Shown: positions 27,381 through 37,818, numbered from the stretch's first letter. The stretch: 64,000 nucleotides of DNA from SKVR01 sp037441525 (GCA_037441525.1 JBBISA010000012.1:6572-70571); one strand, 5' to 3'. The notes: generated by a model from the letters alone, not told the origin. Translations and numbers: made by a program.

Positions 27381-27417
27381 TTTATCTTCGTATGATAAAT
27401 TAAACAGATACCATCGT

Positions 27418-29517
27418 ATGAAACCTAACAACTTTTCTGACATCCTGAATAGTTTGAAACATGATTTGTTGAAAAAGGCAATTCATTTCACTTTGGTGGC
27501 CTCCCTTCTGATTATTCAGGGATGCACAGGCAAAAAAGATAAAAATAGTATGGAAAACTTTGCATATCAAACTGAGCAATTTGCCGACATCAGGATTCTT
27601 CGTTACAACATCCCGGGTTTCGAAAAACTTTCTTTGCAACAAAAAAAACTTGCCTATTACCTGTACGAAGCAGGGTTGGCTGGAAGAGATATAATTTGGG
27701 ACCAGAATTACAGATATAATTTAATTATTCGCAAAACCCTTGAAGAAATAATCCTTCACTTCAACGGCAATCGCAATACCGCGCAGTTTCAGGAATTTAT
27801 TACATATACCAAAAGGGTATTTGTAGCTAATGGTATTCATCATCACAATTCATCATTAAAAATAATTCCAGGCTTTTCAAAGGAGTATCTTGCGGAGTTG
27901 ATTCAGAATTCGCCGGAAAGCAATTTCCCGGTAAAAAGCCCGGAAGAAATTGATCAACTTATTTCGACCCTTCAAAATGTACTTTTCGACCCCACCATTG
28001 ATGCAATAAAAACCAACCTCAACCCAGATGAAGATTTGCTAATGACTTCGGCAGTTAACTATTATTCGGGAGTTAGCCAGGATGAAGCCTCCGATTTTTA
28101 CAACAACTTATCTTCGGGTGATAACAAGATGCCTGTAATGTGGGGGCTTAATTCGCAATTGGTAAAATCGGGAGATGATATTGCAGAGAGCATCTGGCGC
28201 ACAGGCGGAATGTACTCCAAAGCCATTGAGCAGATAGTTTATTGGCTTCAGAAAGCCCTATCTGTGGCCGAAAATCAACTTCAGAAACAAATTATAGGCA
28301 AATTGACTGATTTTTACAACAATGGCGACCTTTCTGTTTTCGACGATTATAATATTTTATGGGTTCGCGATACAGTTTCGGTTATCGATTTTACCAACGG
28401 TTTTATTGAAACCTATACCGATCCCCTGGGGTTGAAGGGCGCCTGGCAATCAATGGTTTCGGCCATCGACAATGAATCGGGCCAGAGGGTCCAGCTTATT
28501 TCAGCCAATGCACAATGGTTTGAAGACAATATGCCTTATAATGAAGCCTTTAAGAAACCAATGGTTAAAGGAATTTCGGCAAGGGCCATTAATGTAATTG
28601 CAATCTCTGGCGAAAACAGCCCTACCCCTCCTCTGGGAGTAAATCTGCCAAATTCTGACTGGATAAGACGTGAGCACGGTTCAAAATCAGTTACAATTAC
28701 CAATATTGCACGTGCTTATTATGAGGCTGACTTTAGTGCCGGAATTATGACGGAGTTTGCATTTAACAATGATGAATTGGAGCTGGCAAAGAATTTTGGT
28801 TTCCTTGCCCGGAATCTTTATACTGATCTTCACGAAATTATCGGACACGGATCAGGTCAATTGTTACCAGGTGTTGCCGATATGAGCATTACACTCAAGA
28901 ATTATGCATCAGTAATAGAAGAAACCCGGGCCGACCTGGCAGCATTATATTTTGCAATCGACGCAGCTCTGGTCGATCGTGGCATAGTTCCTACTCTTGA
29001 TGTCGGCAAAACATTTTACAATCAATACATTCGCAATGGAATGATGTTGCAACTACAACGGGTTTCGCCTGGGGCCAATATACAGCAAGCCCACATGCGC
29101 AATAGACAATTGGTAGCCAAATGGGTTTATGAAAAAGGCAGTTCAGAAAATATAATTGAAAGGAAAAGCATAAATGGGAAAACGTACTTTGTGATCAACG
29201 ACCATCTGAAATTAAGAAACCTGTTTGGTGAGTTACTTACTGAAATACAGCGAATAAAATCGGAAGGTGATTTTATCGCAGCCAGAAACCTGGTGGAAAA
29301 TTATGCCATTAAGGTTGACCAGGAATTATTGGCCGAAGTTCATCAACGTTTTACATCACTCAATATTCCGCCCTTTTCAGCCTTCATCAATCCGGTATTA
29401 ACGCCTGTAATCAGAAATGATCGTATTGTAGATGTGAAAGTAGAATATCCTTCCGATTTTTTGGATCAAATGCTTTTTTACAGCAGAAACTATAGCACTT
29501 TAACTCCTTTATACTAA
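27418..29517 (+). CDS. dipeptidyl-peptidase III family (M49) lipoprotein
   Basis: A metallopeptidase removing dipeptides from oligopeptide N-termini. The 699-residue protein, from the ATG at 27418, has a lipoprotein signal (LLIIQGC, cysteine near residue 35). The M49 zinc site is DLHEIIGHGSGQL with the third ligand in EETRADLAALYF. The reading frame is open upstream into the previous gene, but that part lacks a signal. It should be anchored outside the cytoplasm and could serve peptide fermentation. It is the last gene of the sucC-gcvT-phospholipase run. Confidence 0.92.
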   Translation: MKPNNFSDILNSLKHDLLKKAIHFTLVASLLIIQGCTGKKDKNSMENFAYQTEQFADIRILRYNIPGFEKLSLQQKKLAYYLYEAGLAGRDIIWDQNYRYNLIIRKTLEEIILHFNGNRNTAQFQEFITYTKRVFVANGIHHHNSSLKIIPGFSKEYLAELIQNSPESNFPVKSPEEIDQLISTLQNVLFDPTIDAIKTNLNPDEDLLMTSAVNYYSGVSQDEASDFYNNLSSGDNKMPVMWGLNSQLVKSGDDIAESIWRTGGMYSKAIEQIVYWLQKALSVAENQLQKQIIGKLTDFYNNGDLSVFDDYNILWVRDTVSVIDFTNGFIETYTDPLGLKGAWQSMVSAIDNESGQRVQLISANAQWFEDNMPYNEAFKKPMVKGISARAINVIAISGENSPTPPLGVNLPNSDWIRREHGSKSVTITNIARAYYEADFSAGIMTEFAFNNDELELAKNFGFLARNLYTDLHEIIGHGSGQLLPGVADMSITLKNYASVIEETRADLAALYFAIDAALVDRGIVPTLDVGKTFYNQYIRNGMMLQLQRVSPGANIQQAHMRNRQLVAKWVYEKGSSENIIERKSINGKTYFVINDHLKLRNLFGELLTEIQRIKSEGDFIAARNLVENYAIKVDQELLAEVHQRFTSLNIPPFSAFINPVLTPVIRNDRIVDVKVEYPSDFLDQMLFYSRNYSTLTPLY

Positions 29518-29556
29518 CTTCACGTATCCAAAGGAGCAACAACAGTTCTATACATT

Positions 29557-30969
29557 TCAGGTAAACAACCAACCATTAGAAAGAAATACATTATATAGAA
29601 ATGTATTCCAAATCAGGGCAGAGAATAGAAGCACGGCTATGAGAACCCATCTCACCCTACCTGATAAATCATGGTAAAAAACCCATAACATGATGAGCAG
29701 GATAAAAACCCAAAGTCCAAAATCAGCAAAATCCCAATGAGTTGAGAAGGGTATCATTCCCAGAAAGAAAATACTCAACAGAACAAGTGACCCAAGAAAC
29801 ATAATCTTGTAGTCAGTATTTATTTTTTCAATTTTTTCGGGTAGCGAATAAAGAGAAAAATAAAAAAAAGGAGAACAGACTAAATATCTCGCTACTCCGT
29901 TTAGACTCCCCCCCTTAAAAAGCAAAATAGTCAGAAACATCCCCAAAGTATAAAACAACGAAAAGATAAACATATACTCTTTTCTGTATTTTTCCGTATC
30001 GAACAATGAAACATCTTTTACTTCACTTATTTTTCGGGCATTTTTAAAAAATATCTGCATAAGATACATGGCTAATGCGGGTATTACAATGCAAATAATA
30101 CCGATTACAATCGAAAAAGACTCAAGTGACCAATCTCTGATATTATGTGGCACCTGCAAAGTTGTATCCCAGGTTTTTATTGCATCAATGTAGATAAGAA
30201 GTTTTCCGCTACCTGTTGAATACTGAAATATAGCTACCAGCAATGTACCCACAAGTGTAGGCAAAATCAGATATAGCAGGTGGACTAAGTTTTGTTTTAA
30301 CCTGAAATACTTCAATGACATGAATATGGTTGTAACCACAAAACTGATTAACAAAATTGTAACAGCCGATCGAGTCATCGCAGCAAACATAAATCCGGCG
30401 AAGTAAAGCCAGTATTTTTTCTTTACTAGTCCATGAATTCCTATTGAAAGGCAAAACATAAAAAGGGCTTCGGTATAAGGGATAAGAAATACCACCAATA
30501 AAGGCGATGATAATGCAATAAGATACCTATGAATTATTTCTCTGCGACTGGTAAATTTATCTTTAAATAATTCCTGAAGCAAAAAGACCGAAAGAGCAAA
30601 TAGGATATAATTTACTATCCCTATACCCAGAGGAGAAACACTTAAAAACCGCCATAACAAGGGAAAAAGAGGGAAAAATGCATAAAGAAATATTACTTCG
30701 CTGTTTGCAGTATTGTATCCTGATTCCCGTAAGGTGTTATAATGCTCAGCATCCCAGTGCAACAAACGTTCGGTGGTTATTTTCAGATAGGGAATTTTCT
30801 GACTTGTCATAACATCATCCTGCCAAACATAATTTTTTGAAATTAACCCCATTGAGTTTTTATAGATGGGTTCGATTTGCATTAGTGAAAAGAACGCAAA
30901 AAATAACAATAGCCATCCCAGGGCTGCAATCACATATATAAAATAACGCTTACCAGACATAGTTACCAT
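29557..30969 (-). CDS. multi-pass membrane glycosyltransferase, PIG-V-like
   Basis: A 470-residue protein with about 11-12 membrane helices. Near residues 70-105 it has HWDAEHYNTLRESGY followed by AFFPLFPLLWRF, which is the loop pattern of the PIG-V/GT76 mannosyltransferases and their bacterial relatives using polyprenyl-phosphate sugars. The donor and acceptor are unknown. The ATG at 30960 (MSGKRY) is an alternative start. The gene stands apart from other sugar genes. Confidence 0.7.
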   Translation of the reverse strand: MVTMSGKRYFIYVIAALGWLLLFFAFFSLMQIEPIYKNSMGLISKNYVWQDDVMTSQKIPYLKITTERLLHWDAEHYNTLRESGYNTANSEVIFLYAFFPLFPLLWRFLSVSPLGIGIVNYILFALSVFLLQELFKDKFTSRREIIHRYLIALSSPLLVVFLIPYTEALFMFCLSIGIHGLVKKKYWLYFAGFMFAAMTRSAVTILLISFVVTTIFMSLKYFRLKQNLVHLLYLILPTLVGTLLVAIFQYSTGSGKLLIYIDAIKTWDTTLQVPHNIRDWSLESFSIVIGIICIVIPALAMYLMQIFFKNARKISEVKDVSLFDTEKYRKEYMFIFSLFYTLGMFLTILLFKGGSLNGVARYLVCSPFFYFSLYSLPEKIEKINTDYKIMFLGSLVLLSIFFLGMIPFSTHWDFADFGLWVFILLIMLWVFYHDLSGRVRWVLIAVLLFSALIWNTFLYNVFLSNGWLFT

Positions 30970-31137
30970 AATTTAAAGATTGTAATTTAAGAAAAATTCC
31001 ACTTTCAAATATCCTGAACACTTTCACATTCAATCCATTCAGGGTTGATTTACCTGAAAAATTTTGATTGGTGGTAAAAAAATTAATCAACTCTGATTTG
31101 CATAACGATTTTTTCAAAGACTGAAAGGAAAAAAGTT

Positions 31138-31560
31138 TCAGGTAAGCTTTTGGTAATTTAGAGCAAATAGAAAAATCAGGAAAAATATTAGAATAATATT
31201 GGGAATTAAAATCCACCAGGCAATTCCTAATTTGATAAGCGGGATAATAATGTTGATAAACAGCGGAATGGAAAATAGAAATACACCCAGCCGCAACATA
31301 TTCCAAATCTGTATTATTCCGAAAAATGAAATAATAGAAAGTACCAGCATTACAAGTTGCCAGTAAAAACCAAAAAAACTGCTCAATCCATCAGTAAACA
31401 ATCCGAAAACTCCCGTGGGTCTGAACCAGCCCAATTCGGGAGACATAATGATGGCAATAACACCGGTTAATATTGACATGCCAACATGCAGAAATGCAAT
31501 GACACACAAAACGGTGATAAAAACCGGTCGCTTTTTTTCCATCACTATTTCACTTTCCAT
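31138..31560 (-). CDS. hypothetical membrane protein, about 140 residues
   Basis: Four predicted membrane helices (PVFITVLCVIAFLHVGMSIL; YWQLVMLVLSIISFFGII; LGVFLFSIPLFINIIIPL; WILIPNIILIFFLIFLFAL) with a charged start MESEIVMEKKRP. No family recognised. The second ATG at 31542 would give a shorter start. It is upstream of the PIG-V-like gene with a 168-bp gap, so cotranscription is uncertain. Confidence 0.65.
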   Translation of the reverse strand: MESEIVMEKKRPVFITVLCVIAFLHVGMSILTGVIAIIMSPELGWFRPTGVFGLFTDGLSSFFGFYWQLVMLVLSIISFFGIIQIWNMLRLGVFLFSIPLFINIIIPLIKLGIAWWILIPNIILIFFLIFLFALNYQKLT

Positions 31561-31732
31561 GATCTTTCTTTTTTATTGGTTTATTTATTTCTGAATTGAG
31601 GAGTATACAGATGTTCTGACGTCTAAATTAGTTTAAAAATATATAAAAACAAAATTTATTTGTGCCAAACACATAATATCAATGGATTGCCCTGGGAAAA
31701 AATCCAATATATTTAATTTCCAGAAAATTTAT

Positions 31733-33238
31733 TTATGATTTTAAAAAATTTGACGGTGTTTGAGATTTCAGAAAGCCAAGTGCTTTGTCCATTTCCAAGT
31801 ACATAATCTTATCGTCATTTATAAAATCAACCTTTTTTCTGAATCGCATCACAAGGTCTTCAAGCTGGGGAGAAGTTCTGGCCGGTCTTCTGAATTCGAG
31901 CGCCTGAGCAGCATTAAGTAGCTCAATGGAAAGAAGTTTTTCAACATTCTCGAGCACTTTCATTGTTTTTACTGCTCCGTTAGCCCCCATACTTACATGA
32001 TCTTCCTGTCCCTGCGATGACTCAATGGAATCTATGGATGATGGGGTGCAGTATTGTTTATTCTGGCTTACAATGGAAGCAGCTGTATATTGGGGTATCA
32101 TGAAACCGGAATTTAGTCCGGGATTAGCTACCAGAAAAGATGGCAGTTTCCTTGCACCTGATATGAGTCGATATACCCTTCGTTCTGATATATTGCCCAA
32201 TTCGGCTAAGGCAATGGACAGAAAATCGAGTGCCAGGGCAAGTGGCTGACCATGAAAATTCCCAGCCGAAATGATGAGATCTTTTTCAGGGAAAATGGTA
32301 GGATTGTCGGTTACTGCATTTATTTCACTTTCAAAAATTCCAGCTACATATTGTATCGTATCGCGTGTAGCACCGTGCACTTGCGGCATACATCGAAAAG
32401 AGTAAGGGTCTTGTACATGATGCTTTGAGCGACCCATTAGCTCACTGTTTTCGAGTAAAGTTCTTATGTTGCGGGCAGTTTCTATCTGCCCCTTGTGATG
32501 CCTTACCAGATGCACAGGCTCCAAAAAGGGTTCGATGCGACCATCGAAGGCATCAAGAGAAAGTGCACCAGTAATATCGGCCCAATTGGCCAGTTCCATT
32601 GCCTGCAATATTATATAAACCCCATAGGCTGCCATAAACTGGGTGCCATTGAGTAGCGCCAGACCTTCTTTCGATGAGAGTTCAAGTGGTTTCCATCCAT
32701 ATTGTCTTAGTAATATGGATGAATCCTGTATTTTTCCATCGCACACAACCTCTCCCAAACCAAGCAATGGAAGACTAAGGTGGGCTAATGGCGATAAATC
32801 GCCTGATGCGCCTAGCGACCCCTGTGTATAAACAACCGGCAGTACATCATTGTTATAAAAGTCTATCAAACGATCAACTGTTGCCAGTTGCACACCTGAT
32901 TTCCCATAGGCAAGCGATTGAATTTTGAGAAATAGCATTATCCTTACAATTTCATCCGGAACCTTGTCGCCCATACCACAAGCGTGCGACATTACAAGGT
33001 TTTTTTGCAATTGCCCCAGATCGGCGGCAGAAATGCTATGGTTGCAAAGAGAGCCAAATCCGGTGGTAACTCCATAAATCGGCTCGGTCTGGCTGGCTAT
33101 TTTCTGGTCGAGATATTCCCTGCATTGTTTTATCAACCCGATACACTCTTGCGAAAGATTAATTCGGCAACTATTCTGCATTATTTTCCTGATAACATTT
33201 AAATCGAGCCTGAGCGTATCGACGGTATGATGGTGCAT
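31733..33238 (-). CDS. hutH: histidine ammonia-lyase
   Basis: Deaminates histidine to urocanate. The Ala-Ser-Gly triad that forms the MIO cofactor is visible in GASGDLSPLAHL. The substrate-selectivity site reads NLVMSHACG, with the Ser-His pair typical of histidine lyases rather than His-Leu (tyrosine) or Phe-Leu (phenylalanine). I chose the ATG at 33238, giving 501 residues; a TTG at 33262, overlapping the hisS stop, is the alternative. No other hut gene is present, and it follows hisS within 20 bp. Confidence 0.94.
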   Translation of the reverse strand: MHHHTVDTLRLDLNVIRKIMQNSCRINLSQECIGLIKQCREYLDQKIASQTEPIYGVTTGFGSLCNHSISAADLGQLQKNLVMSHACGMGDKVPDEIVRIMLFLKIQSLAYGKSGVQLATVDRLIDFYNNDVLPVVYTQGSLGASGDLSPLAHLSLPLLGLGEVVCDGKIQDSSILLRQYGWKPLELSSKEGLALLNGTQFMAAYGVYIILQAMELANWADITGALSLDAFDGRIEPFLEPVHLVRHHKGQIETARNIRTLLENSELMGRSKHHVQDPYSFRCMPQVHGATRDTIQYVAGIFESEINAVTDNPTIFPEKDLIISAGNFHGQPLALALDFLSIALAELGNISERRVYRLISGARKLPSFLVANPGLNSGFMIPQYTAASIVSQNKQYCTPSSIDSIESSQGQEDHVSMGANGAVKTMKVLENVEKLLSIELLNAAQALEFRRPARTSPQLEDLVMRFRKKVDFINDDKIMYLEMDKALGFLKSQTPSNFLKS

Positions 33239-33258
33239 GAGCGTGTGTATTGTGATTA

Positions 33259-34629
33259 TCAATTATTTCTAAGCTGAGAAATTATCTCTGCTACCTTCAG
33301 AGATTGCTGTTCACCGGTTTTCATATTCTTTAATGATAAAACCCCCGATTCCTTTTCATCATTTCCTATTAGTACAACCCACGGAATATTGTTCTTATCG
33401 GCATATTGCATTTGTTTTTTCATTTTTGCATTTTCGGGAAACAGTTCGCTTTTTATCCCGGCATTCCTTAGTTCTGCGAGTATCTTCTGCCCATATCTCA
33501 ATTCATCTAAACCCAAAGTAACTATAAGAACCTTGCTGAAAGTAAGCACATTTTCGGGGAAAAGGCCTACCTCGAGCATTACATCGTAGATACGATCAGC
33601 ACCAAACGAAATTCCCACACCCGACATACCCTGCAAGCCAAAAATGCCTGTAAGATCATCATATCTGCCCCCACCGCAAATACTACCCATTACCACATTA
33701 TTTGCCTTCACTTCAATAATGGCCCCGGTGTAGTAATTTAATCCGCGGGCAAGGGTAAGATCGAGCTCAACATTGCATTTAAGAGGTGAATATTCAATCC
33801 AGGAAAATATTTCACTTATTTCTTCAATTCCTTTCAGGCCGGATTCCGAATTTGCAAGAATAGCTTTCAAACTCGAAAGCTTCTCAGTATAATTCCCCTT
33901 TAAATGCAACACAGGCTGCAGTTTTTCAATGGCTTCAGGGGTTAAACCCCTTTCCAGAAGTTCTTGGTTTACATTTTCATGGCCAATTTTATCAAGTTTA
34001 TCAATAGCCACCGTAATATCTGTAATTTTATCGGCAAACCCAATATAACCGGCAATTCCGGCAAGAATTTTCCGGTTGTTGAGTTTAATGGTAACATCTA
34101 TCGCCAGGTTGTCAAAAACCTTATCAATGATTTGAAGAAGCTCAAACTCGTTGAATAATGCATCACTTCCGATAACATCTGCATCGCACTGAAAAAATTC
34201 GCGGTAGCGCCCTTTTTGTGGCCTGTCGGCGCGCCAAACCGGTTGTATCTGAAAGCGTTTAAAGGGGAAACTTATTTCGTTTTGATGCTGCACAACGTAA
34301 CGGGCAAAGGGTACTGTAAGATCGTACCTGAGTGCCTTCTCACAAATCTGATTGCTCAGCTTTAAAGCATCACGGCTATCGAGCAGCAACTGGTCTGTTT
34401 TGGAAAGAAAATCTCCGGAATTCAGGATTCTGAAGATAAGTCTGTCACCTTCCTCGCCATATTTACCCATCAGGGTAGAAAGGTTTTCCATTGCCGGTGT
34501 TTCAATGGGTTTATAACCATGAAGTTCATAAACCCTGCGGATAGTGTCGAAAATATAATTGCGCCTTGCGGTTTCTTCGGGCGAAAAATCTCTTGTTCCC
34601 TTTGGGATGGAAGGTTTTTCTTTCAGCAT
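33259..34629 (-). CDS. hisS: histidine--tRNA ligase
   Basis: Charges tRNA-His. The 456-residue class II synthetase shows motif 2 (FQIQPVWRADRPQKGRYREFFQCDAD), the histidine-A region GLNYYTGAIIEVK and motif 3 (GVGISFGADRIYDVM), then a C-terminal anticodon-binding domain (KVLIVTLG...IPWVVLIG). It is transcribed leftward from a Bacteroidetes-type promoter and continues into hutH. Confidence 0.97.
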   Translation of the reverse strand: MLKEKPSIPKGTRDFSPEETARRNYIFDTIRRVYELHGYKPIETPAMENLSTLMGKYGEEGDRLIFRILNSGDFLSKTDQLLLDSRDALKLSNQICEKALRYDLTVPFARYVVQHQNEISFPFKRFQIQPVWRADRPQKGRYREFFQCDADVIGSDALFNEFELLQIIDKVFDNLAIDVTIKLNNRKILAGIAGYIGFADKITDITVAIDKLDKIGHENVNQELLERGLTPEAIEKLQPVLHLKGNYTEKLSSLKAILANSESGLKGIEEISEIFSWIEYSPLKCNVELDLTLARGLNYYTGAIIEVKANNVVMGSICGGGRYDDLTGIFGLQGMSGVGISFGADRIYDVMLEVGLFPENVLTFSKVLIVTLGLDELRYGQKILAELRNAGIKSELFPENAKMKKQMQYADKNNIPWVVLIGNDEKESGVLSLKNMKTGEQQSLKVAEIISQLRNN

Positions 34630-34661
34630 TTTATTGAATTAAATAAGTGTAAAAATTTGCA

Positions 34662-34695
34662 CAAAAGTAAATCCTTTTTATAAAACCCGTACAAA
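34662..34695 (-). promoter_or_regulatory. promoter of hisS-hutH
   Basis: On the minus strand TTTG (34692-34695) is followed by a 22-bp spacer and TACTTTTG (34662-34669). This is near the ideal TTTG/TAnnTTTG arrangement and lies 33 bp before the hisS ATG. The rest of the 333-bp gap between hisS and ppdK (34630-34962) is AT-rich and shows no gene. Confidence 0.55.
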
Positions 34696-34805
34696 ACGGA
34701 TAATAATCCAACCGATAATATTGGTAAGGCTTGGTGATAGAATTTTGCGGGTTTAAAAAAGCAAAAAATAATAACCAACAGCAACATACCTTGCTGAAAA
34801 AACAG

Positions 34806-34813
34806 TAAATTTG
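34806..34813 (+). promoter_or_regulatory. candidate -7 box upstream of ppdK
   Basis: TAAATTTG fits TAnnTTTG. It lies 150 bp before the ppdK start, so the transcript would have a long AT-rich leader. No good -33 TTTG is at the expected distance, so this is weak. Confidence 0.3.
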
Positions 34814-34962
34814 TACGCCTTTATAGCAAAAATCTCTGTAAAATTTTGAAGTTCAGCACATTATATAGCATTTCAAACAATTTACATATTCTTCTGATTA
34901 GCAACATATTTTTTTAATAAATTTTTAATTCAATCATTTGACGGACCAAATTTAGATTAGCA

Positions 34963-37728
34963 ATGGAAAAAAACAAGAAGGTTTATTATTTTGGAGGCAA
35001 AAAAGCCGACGGAGACAGCAGTATGCGCAATTTGCTGGGTGGAAAAGGTGCCAACCTTGCAGAAATGGTTAACATTGGTGTTCCGGTACCTCCTGGTATT
35101 ACCATTACCACCGAGGTGTGTACCTTATACAACCAGGTAGGCCGCGAAGCAACCATCAAAGCTATTTTTGATGAAGTAAAAGAGAACATTGGCAAAGTAG
35201 AGAAAGAGATGAATGCCGGCTTCGGTAACAAGGAAAACCCCCTGTTGCTATCGGTTCGTTCGGGTGCCCGTGCATCCATGCCAGGTATGATGGACACCGT
35301 TCTTAACCTTGGACTCAATGTGGAAACACTTCAGGGGTTGATCAAAAAATCTGGCAACGAACGTTTTGTATGGGACTCATACCGTCGTTTTGTGCAGATG
35401 TATGGCGATGTGGTGATGGATATGAAACCTGTGAAAAAAGAAGATGAAGATCCTTTTGATGAAATTATGGATCATCTGAAAAAGGAAAGAGGCGCTAAAA
35501 CCGACCAGGATCTTACCACCGAAGACCTGAAAGAACTTGTTGTTCGCTTTAAGGCTGCAGTTAAAAAACAAACCGGAAAAGACTTTCCAGAGGATCCATG
35601 GGAGCAACTCTGGGGTTCAGTAATTGCTGTATTTGAATCATGGAACAACCCACGTGCCACCTACTACCGCAAAATGAATAACATTCCTGCCGAATGGGGT
35701 ACTGCTGTTAACGTTCAGGCTATGGTATTTGGTAATATGGGCGATACTTCAGCAACAGGTGTTGCCTTTACCCGCGACTCTGCAACCGGCGAAAACATAT
35801 TCAATGGCGAATACCTGGTAAATGCACAGGGAGAAGATGTTGTGGCTGGAATCCGCACTCCACGCCAGATTACCAAGGAAGGTTCTTTGCGTTGGGCAGC
35901 CCTTCAGGGTATTAGCGAACAAGAGCGCAAAACCAACTATCCTTCACTGGAAGAACTATTCCCACAATTGTACAAAGAACTATACGATAACCAGAAAAAA
36001 CTCGAAAATCACTATCGCGATATGCAGGATATCGAGTTCACAATTCAGGAAGGACGCTTCTGGATGCTTCAAACCCGTTCGGGCAAGCGTACTGGTGCAT
36101 CGATGGTAAAAATTGCTATGGATATGCTTCGCGAAGGCATGCTCAGTGAAGAAGAAGCACTTCTGCGCGTAGAAGCCAATAAGCTTGACGAATTGCTGCA
36201 TCCTGTTTTCGATACCAACGAAGAAAATAAAGCTAAGAATATTGCAAAGGGTTTGCCTGCATCTCCAGGCGCCGCAACAGGCCAGATCGTTTTCTTTGCT
36301 GACGAAGCTGCTGAATGGGTTGCCCAAGGTAAAAAAGTTGTTCTTGTGCGTATAGAAACTTCACCCGAAGACCTGAGTGGTATGGACGCTGCCGAAGGTA
36401 TATTAACTGCCCGCGGTGGTATGACATCGCATGCTGCAGTTGTGGCCCGTGGTATGGGTAAATGTTGTATCTCTGGTGCCGGCTCCATCAATATCAACTA
36501 CAAAGACCGCACAATGACCATTGAGGGCAAGGTTTACAAAGAAGGTGACTACATTTCTCTCAACGGTACCACCGGTGTTGTTTATGCAGGGAAAATTGCC
36601 ACCGTTGATCCTGAAGTAAGCGGCGACTTTGCAGCCCTTATGGAACTGGCCGAAAAACACACCCGTATGAGTGTTCGTACCAATGCCGATACCCCGAAAG
36701 ATTCAAGGGTTGCCCGCGAATTTGGTGCAAAAGGTATTGGCTTGTGCCGCACTGAGCACATGTTTTTTGAAGGTGATCGCATAAAGGCTATGCGCGAAAT
36801 GATCCTGGCAAACGACGAAACCGGCCGCCGCAAAGCACTCGATAAACTTCTGCCCATTCAACGTTCCGATTTTGAAGGCATTTTTGAAGCTATGCAGGGC
36901 TTACCTGTAACCGTGCGTTTGCTCGATCCCCCATTGCACGAATTCCTTCCCCACGAAACTGAAAACCAAGCCGAAATGGCAAAAGAAATGGGCATTACCC
37001 CTGCTGAGGTAAAAGCAAAAGTTGATTCGCTGCACGAATTCAACCCAATGCTTGGTCACCGTGGCTGCCGTTTGGGCAACACTTACCCCGAAATTACCGA
37101 AATGCAGGCACGCGCCATTATTGAAGCTGCCCTTAACCTGAAGAAAAAAGGTATTAAGGCTATTCCTGAAATCATGATACCTCTTACCGGTACATTGCAG
37201 GAAATGAAACTGCAGGAGCAAATTGTTCGTGACACTATTGCCAAGGTATTTGCAGAAAGAAACGATTCTATCGACCACCTTGTAGGTACTATGATCGAAA
37301 TTCCAAGAGCTGCACTTGTTGCTGATCAGATTGCACAAAGCGCCGAGTTCTTCTCCTTTGGCACCAACGACCTTACACAGATGACCTTCGGTTACTCACG
37401 CGACGATGCTGGCCGTTTCCTCCCGGTTTATCTCGAAAAAGGTTTATTGAAGAACGATCCATTCCAGGTGCTCGACCAGGAAGGTGTTGGCCAATTGGTA
37501 AAAATGGCTATTGAAAGAGGTCGTTCAACCCGCAATAAACTGAAAATTGGTATTTGCGGTGAACATGGTGGAGAGCCTTCTTCGGTTGAATTCTGCCACA
37601 GGGTAGGTATGGATTACGTGAGTTGCTCACCATTCCGCGTACCCATTGCACGCCTTGCCGCTGCCCAGGCTGTTGCCCGCGAAAAGCAGGCTGCTAAAGG
37701 TGGTCAGGTTTCTTATACAACTGCCTGA
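34963..37728 (+). CDS. ppdK: pyruvate, phosphate dikinase
   Basis: Interconverts pyruvate + ATP + Pi and PEP + AMP + PPi, common in anaerobes as a glycolytic or gluconeogenic step. The 921-residue protein has the nucleotide domain (GGKGANLAEM, SVRSGARASMPGMMDTVLNLG), the phosphohistidine domain with GGMTSHAAVVARGMGK, and the C-terminal PEP/pyruvate barrel (GLCRTEHMFF, CGEHGGEPSS). Codon use is markedly more GC-rich and regular than in neighbours, which fits high expression. A strong terminator follows. Confidence 0.97.
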   Translation: MEKNKKVYYFGGKKADGDSSMRNLLGGKGANLAEMVNIGVPVPPGITITTEVCTLYNQVGREATIKAIFDEVKENIGKVEKEMNAGFGNKENPLLLSVRSGARASMPGMMDTVLNLGLNVETLQGLIKKSGNERFVWDSYRRFVQMYGDVVMDMKPVKKEDEDPFDEIMDHLKKERGAKTDQDLTTEDLKELVVRFKAAVKKQTGKDFPEDPWEQLWGSVIAVFESWNNPRATYYRKMNNIPAEWGTAVNVQAMVFGNMGDTSATGVAFTRDSATGENIFNGEYLVNAQGEDVVAGIRTPRQITKEGSLRWAALQGISEQERKTNYPSLEELFPQLYKELYDNQKKLENHYRDMQDIEFTIQEGRFWMLQTRSGKRTGASMVKIAMDMLREGMLSEEEALLRVEANKLDELLHPVFDTNEENKAKNIAKGLPASPGAATGQIVFFADEAAEWVAQGKKVVLVRIETSPEDLSGMDAAEGILTARGGMTSHAAVVARGMGKCCISGAGSININYKDRTMTIEGKVYKEGDYISLNGTTGVVYAGKIATVDPEVSGDFAALMELAEKHTRMSVRTNADTPKDSRVAREFGAKGIGLCRTEHMFFEGDRIKAMREMILANDETGRRKALDKLLPIQRSDFEGIFEAMQGLPVTVRLLDPPLHEFLPHETENQAEMAKEMGITPAEVKAKVDSLHEFNPMLGHRGCRLGNTYPEITEMQARAIIEAALNLKKKGIKAIPEIMIPLTGTLQEMKLQEQIVRDTIAKVFAERNDSIDHLVGTMIEIPRAALVADQIAQSAEFFSFGTNDLTQMTFGYSRDDAGRFLPVYLEKGLLKNDPFQVLDQEGVGQLVKMAIERGRSTRNKLKIGICGEHGGEPSSVEFCHRVGMDYVSCSPFRVPIARLAAAQAVAREKQAAKGGQVSYTTA

Positions 37729-37748
37729 GAAATTAACTGGTAGATATG

Positions 37749-37776
37749 AAAAAGGGCGCCCGAAAGCGCCCTTTTT
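37749..37776 (+). terminator. terminator after ppdK
   Basis: Arms AAAAAGGGCGC (37749-37759) and GCGCCCTTTTT (37766-37776) around a 6-base loop, 21 bp past the ppdK stop. Its symmetry would also serve the convergent glycosyltransferase gene. Confidence 0.85.
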
Positions 37777-37818
37777 CATTTAGAATACTTAAACCCAAAT
37801 TTGTCAATAATAATTTTT

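Noticed and set aside
31733..33238. Tyrosine or phenylalanine ammonia-lyase of a pigment cluster
   Set aside because: The selectivity site has Ser-His as in histidine lyases, and no aryl-polyene or pigment genes are nearby.
36069..36497. Long antisense open frame of 142 codons within ppdK
   Set aside because: A product of the regular, GC-rich codon use of ppdK; composition is not protein-like and no promoter or start signal is seen.
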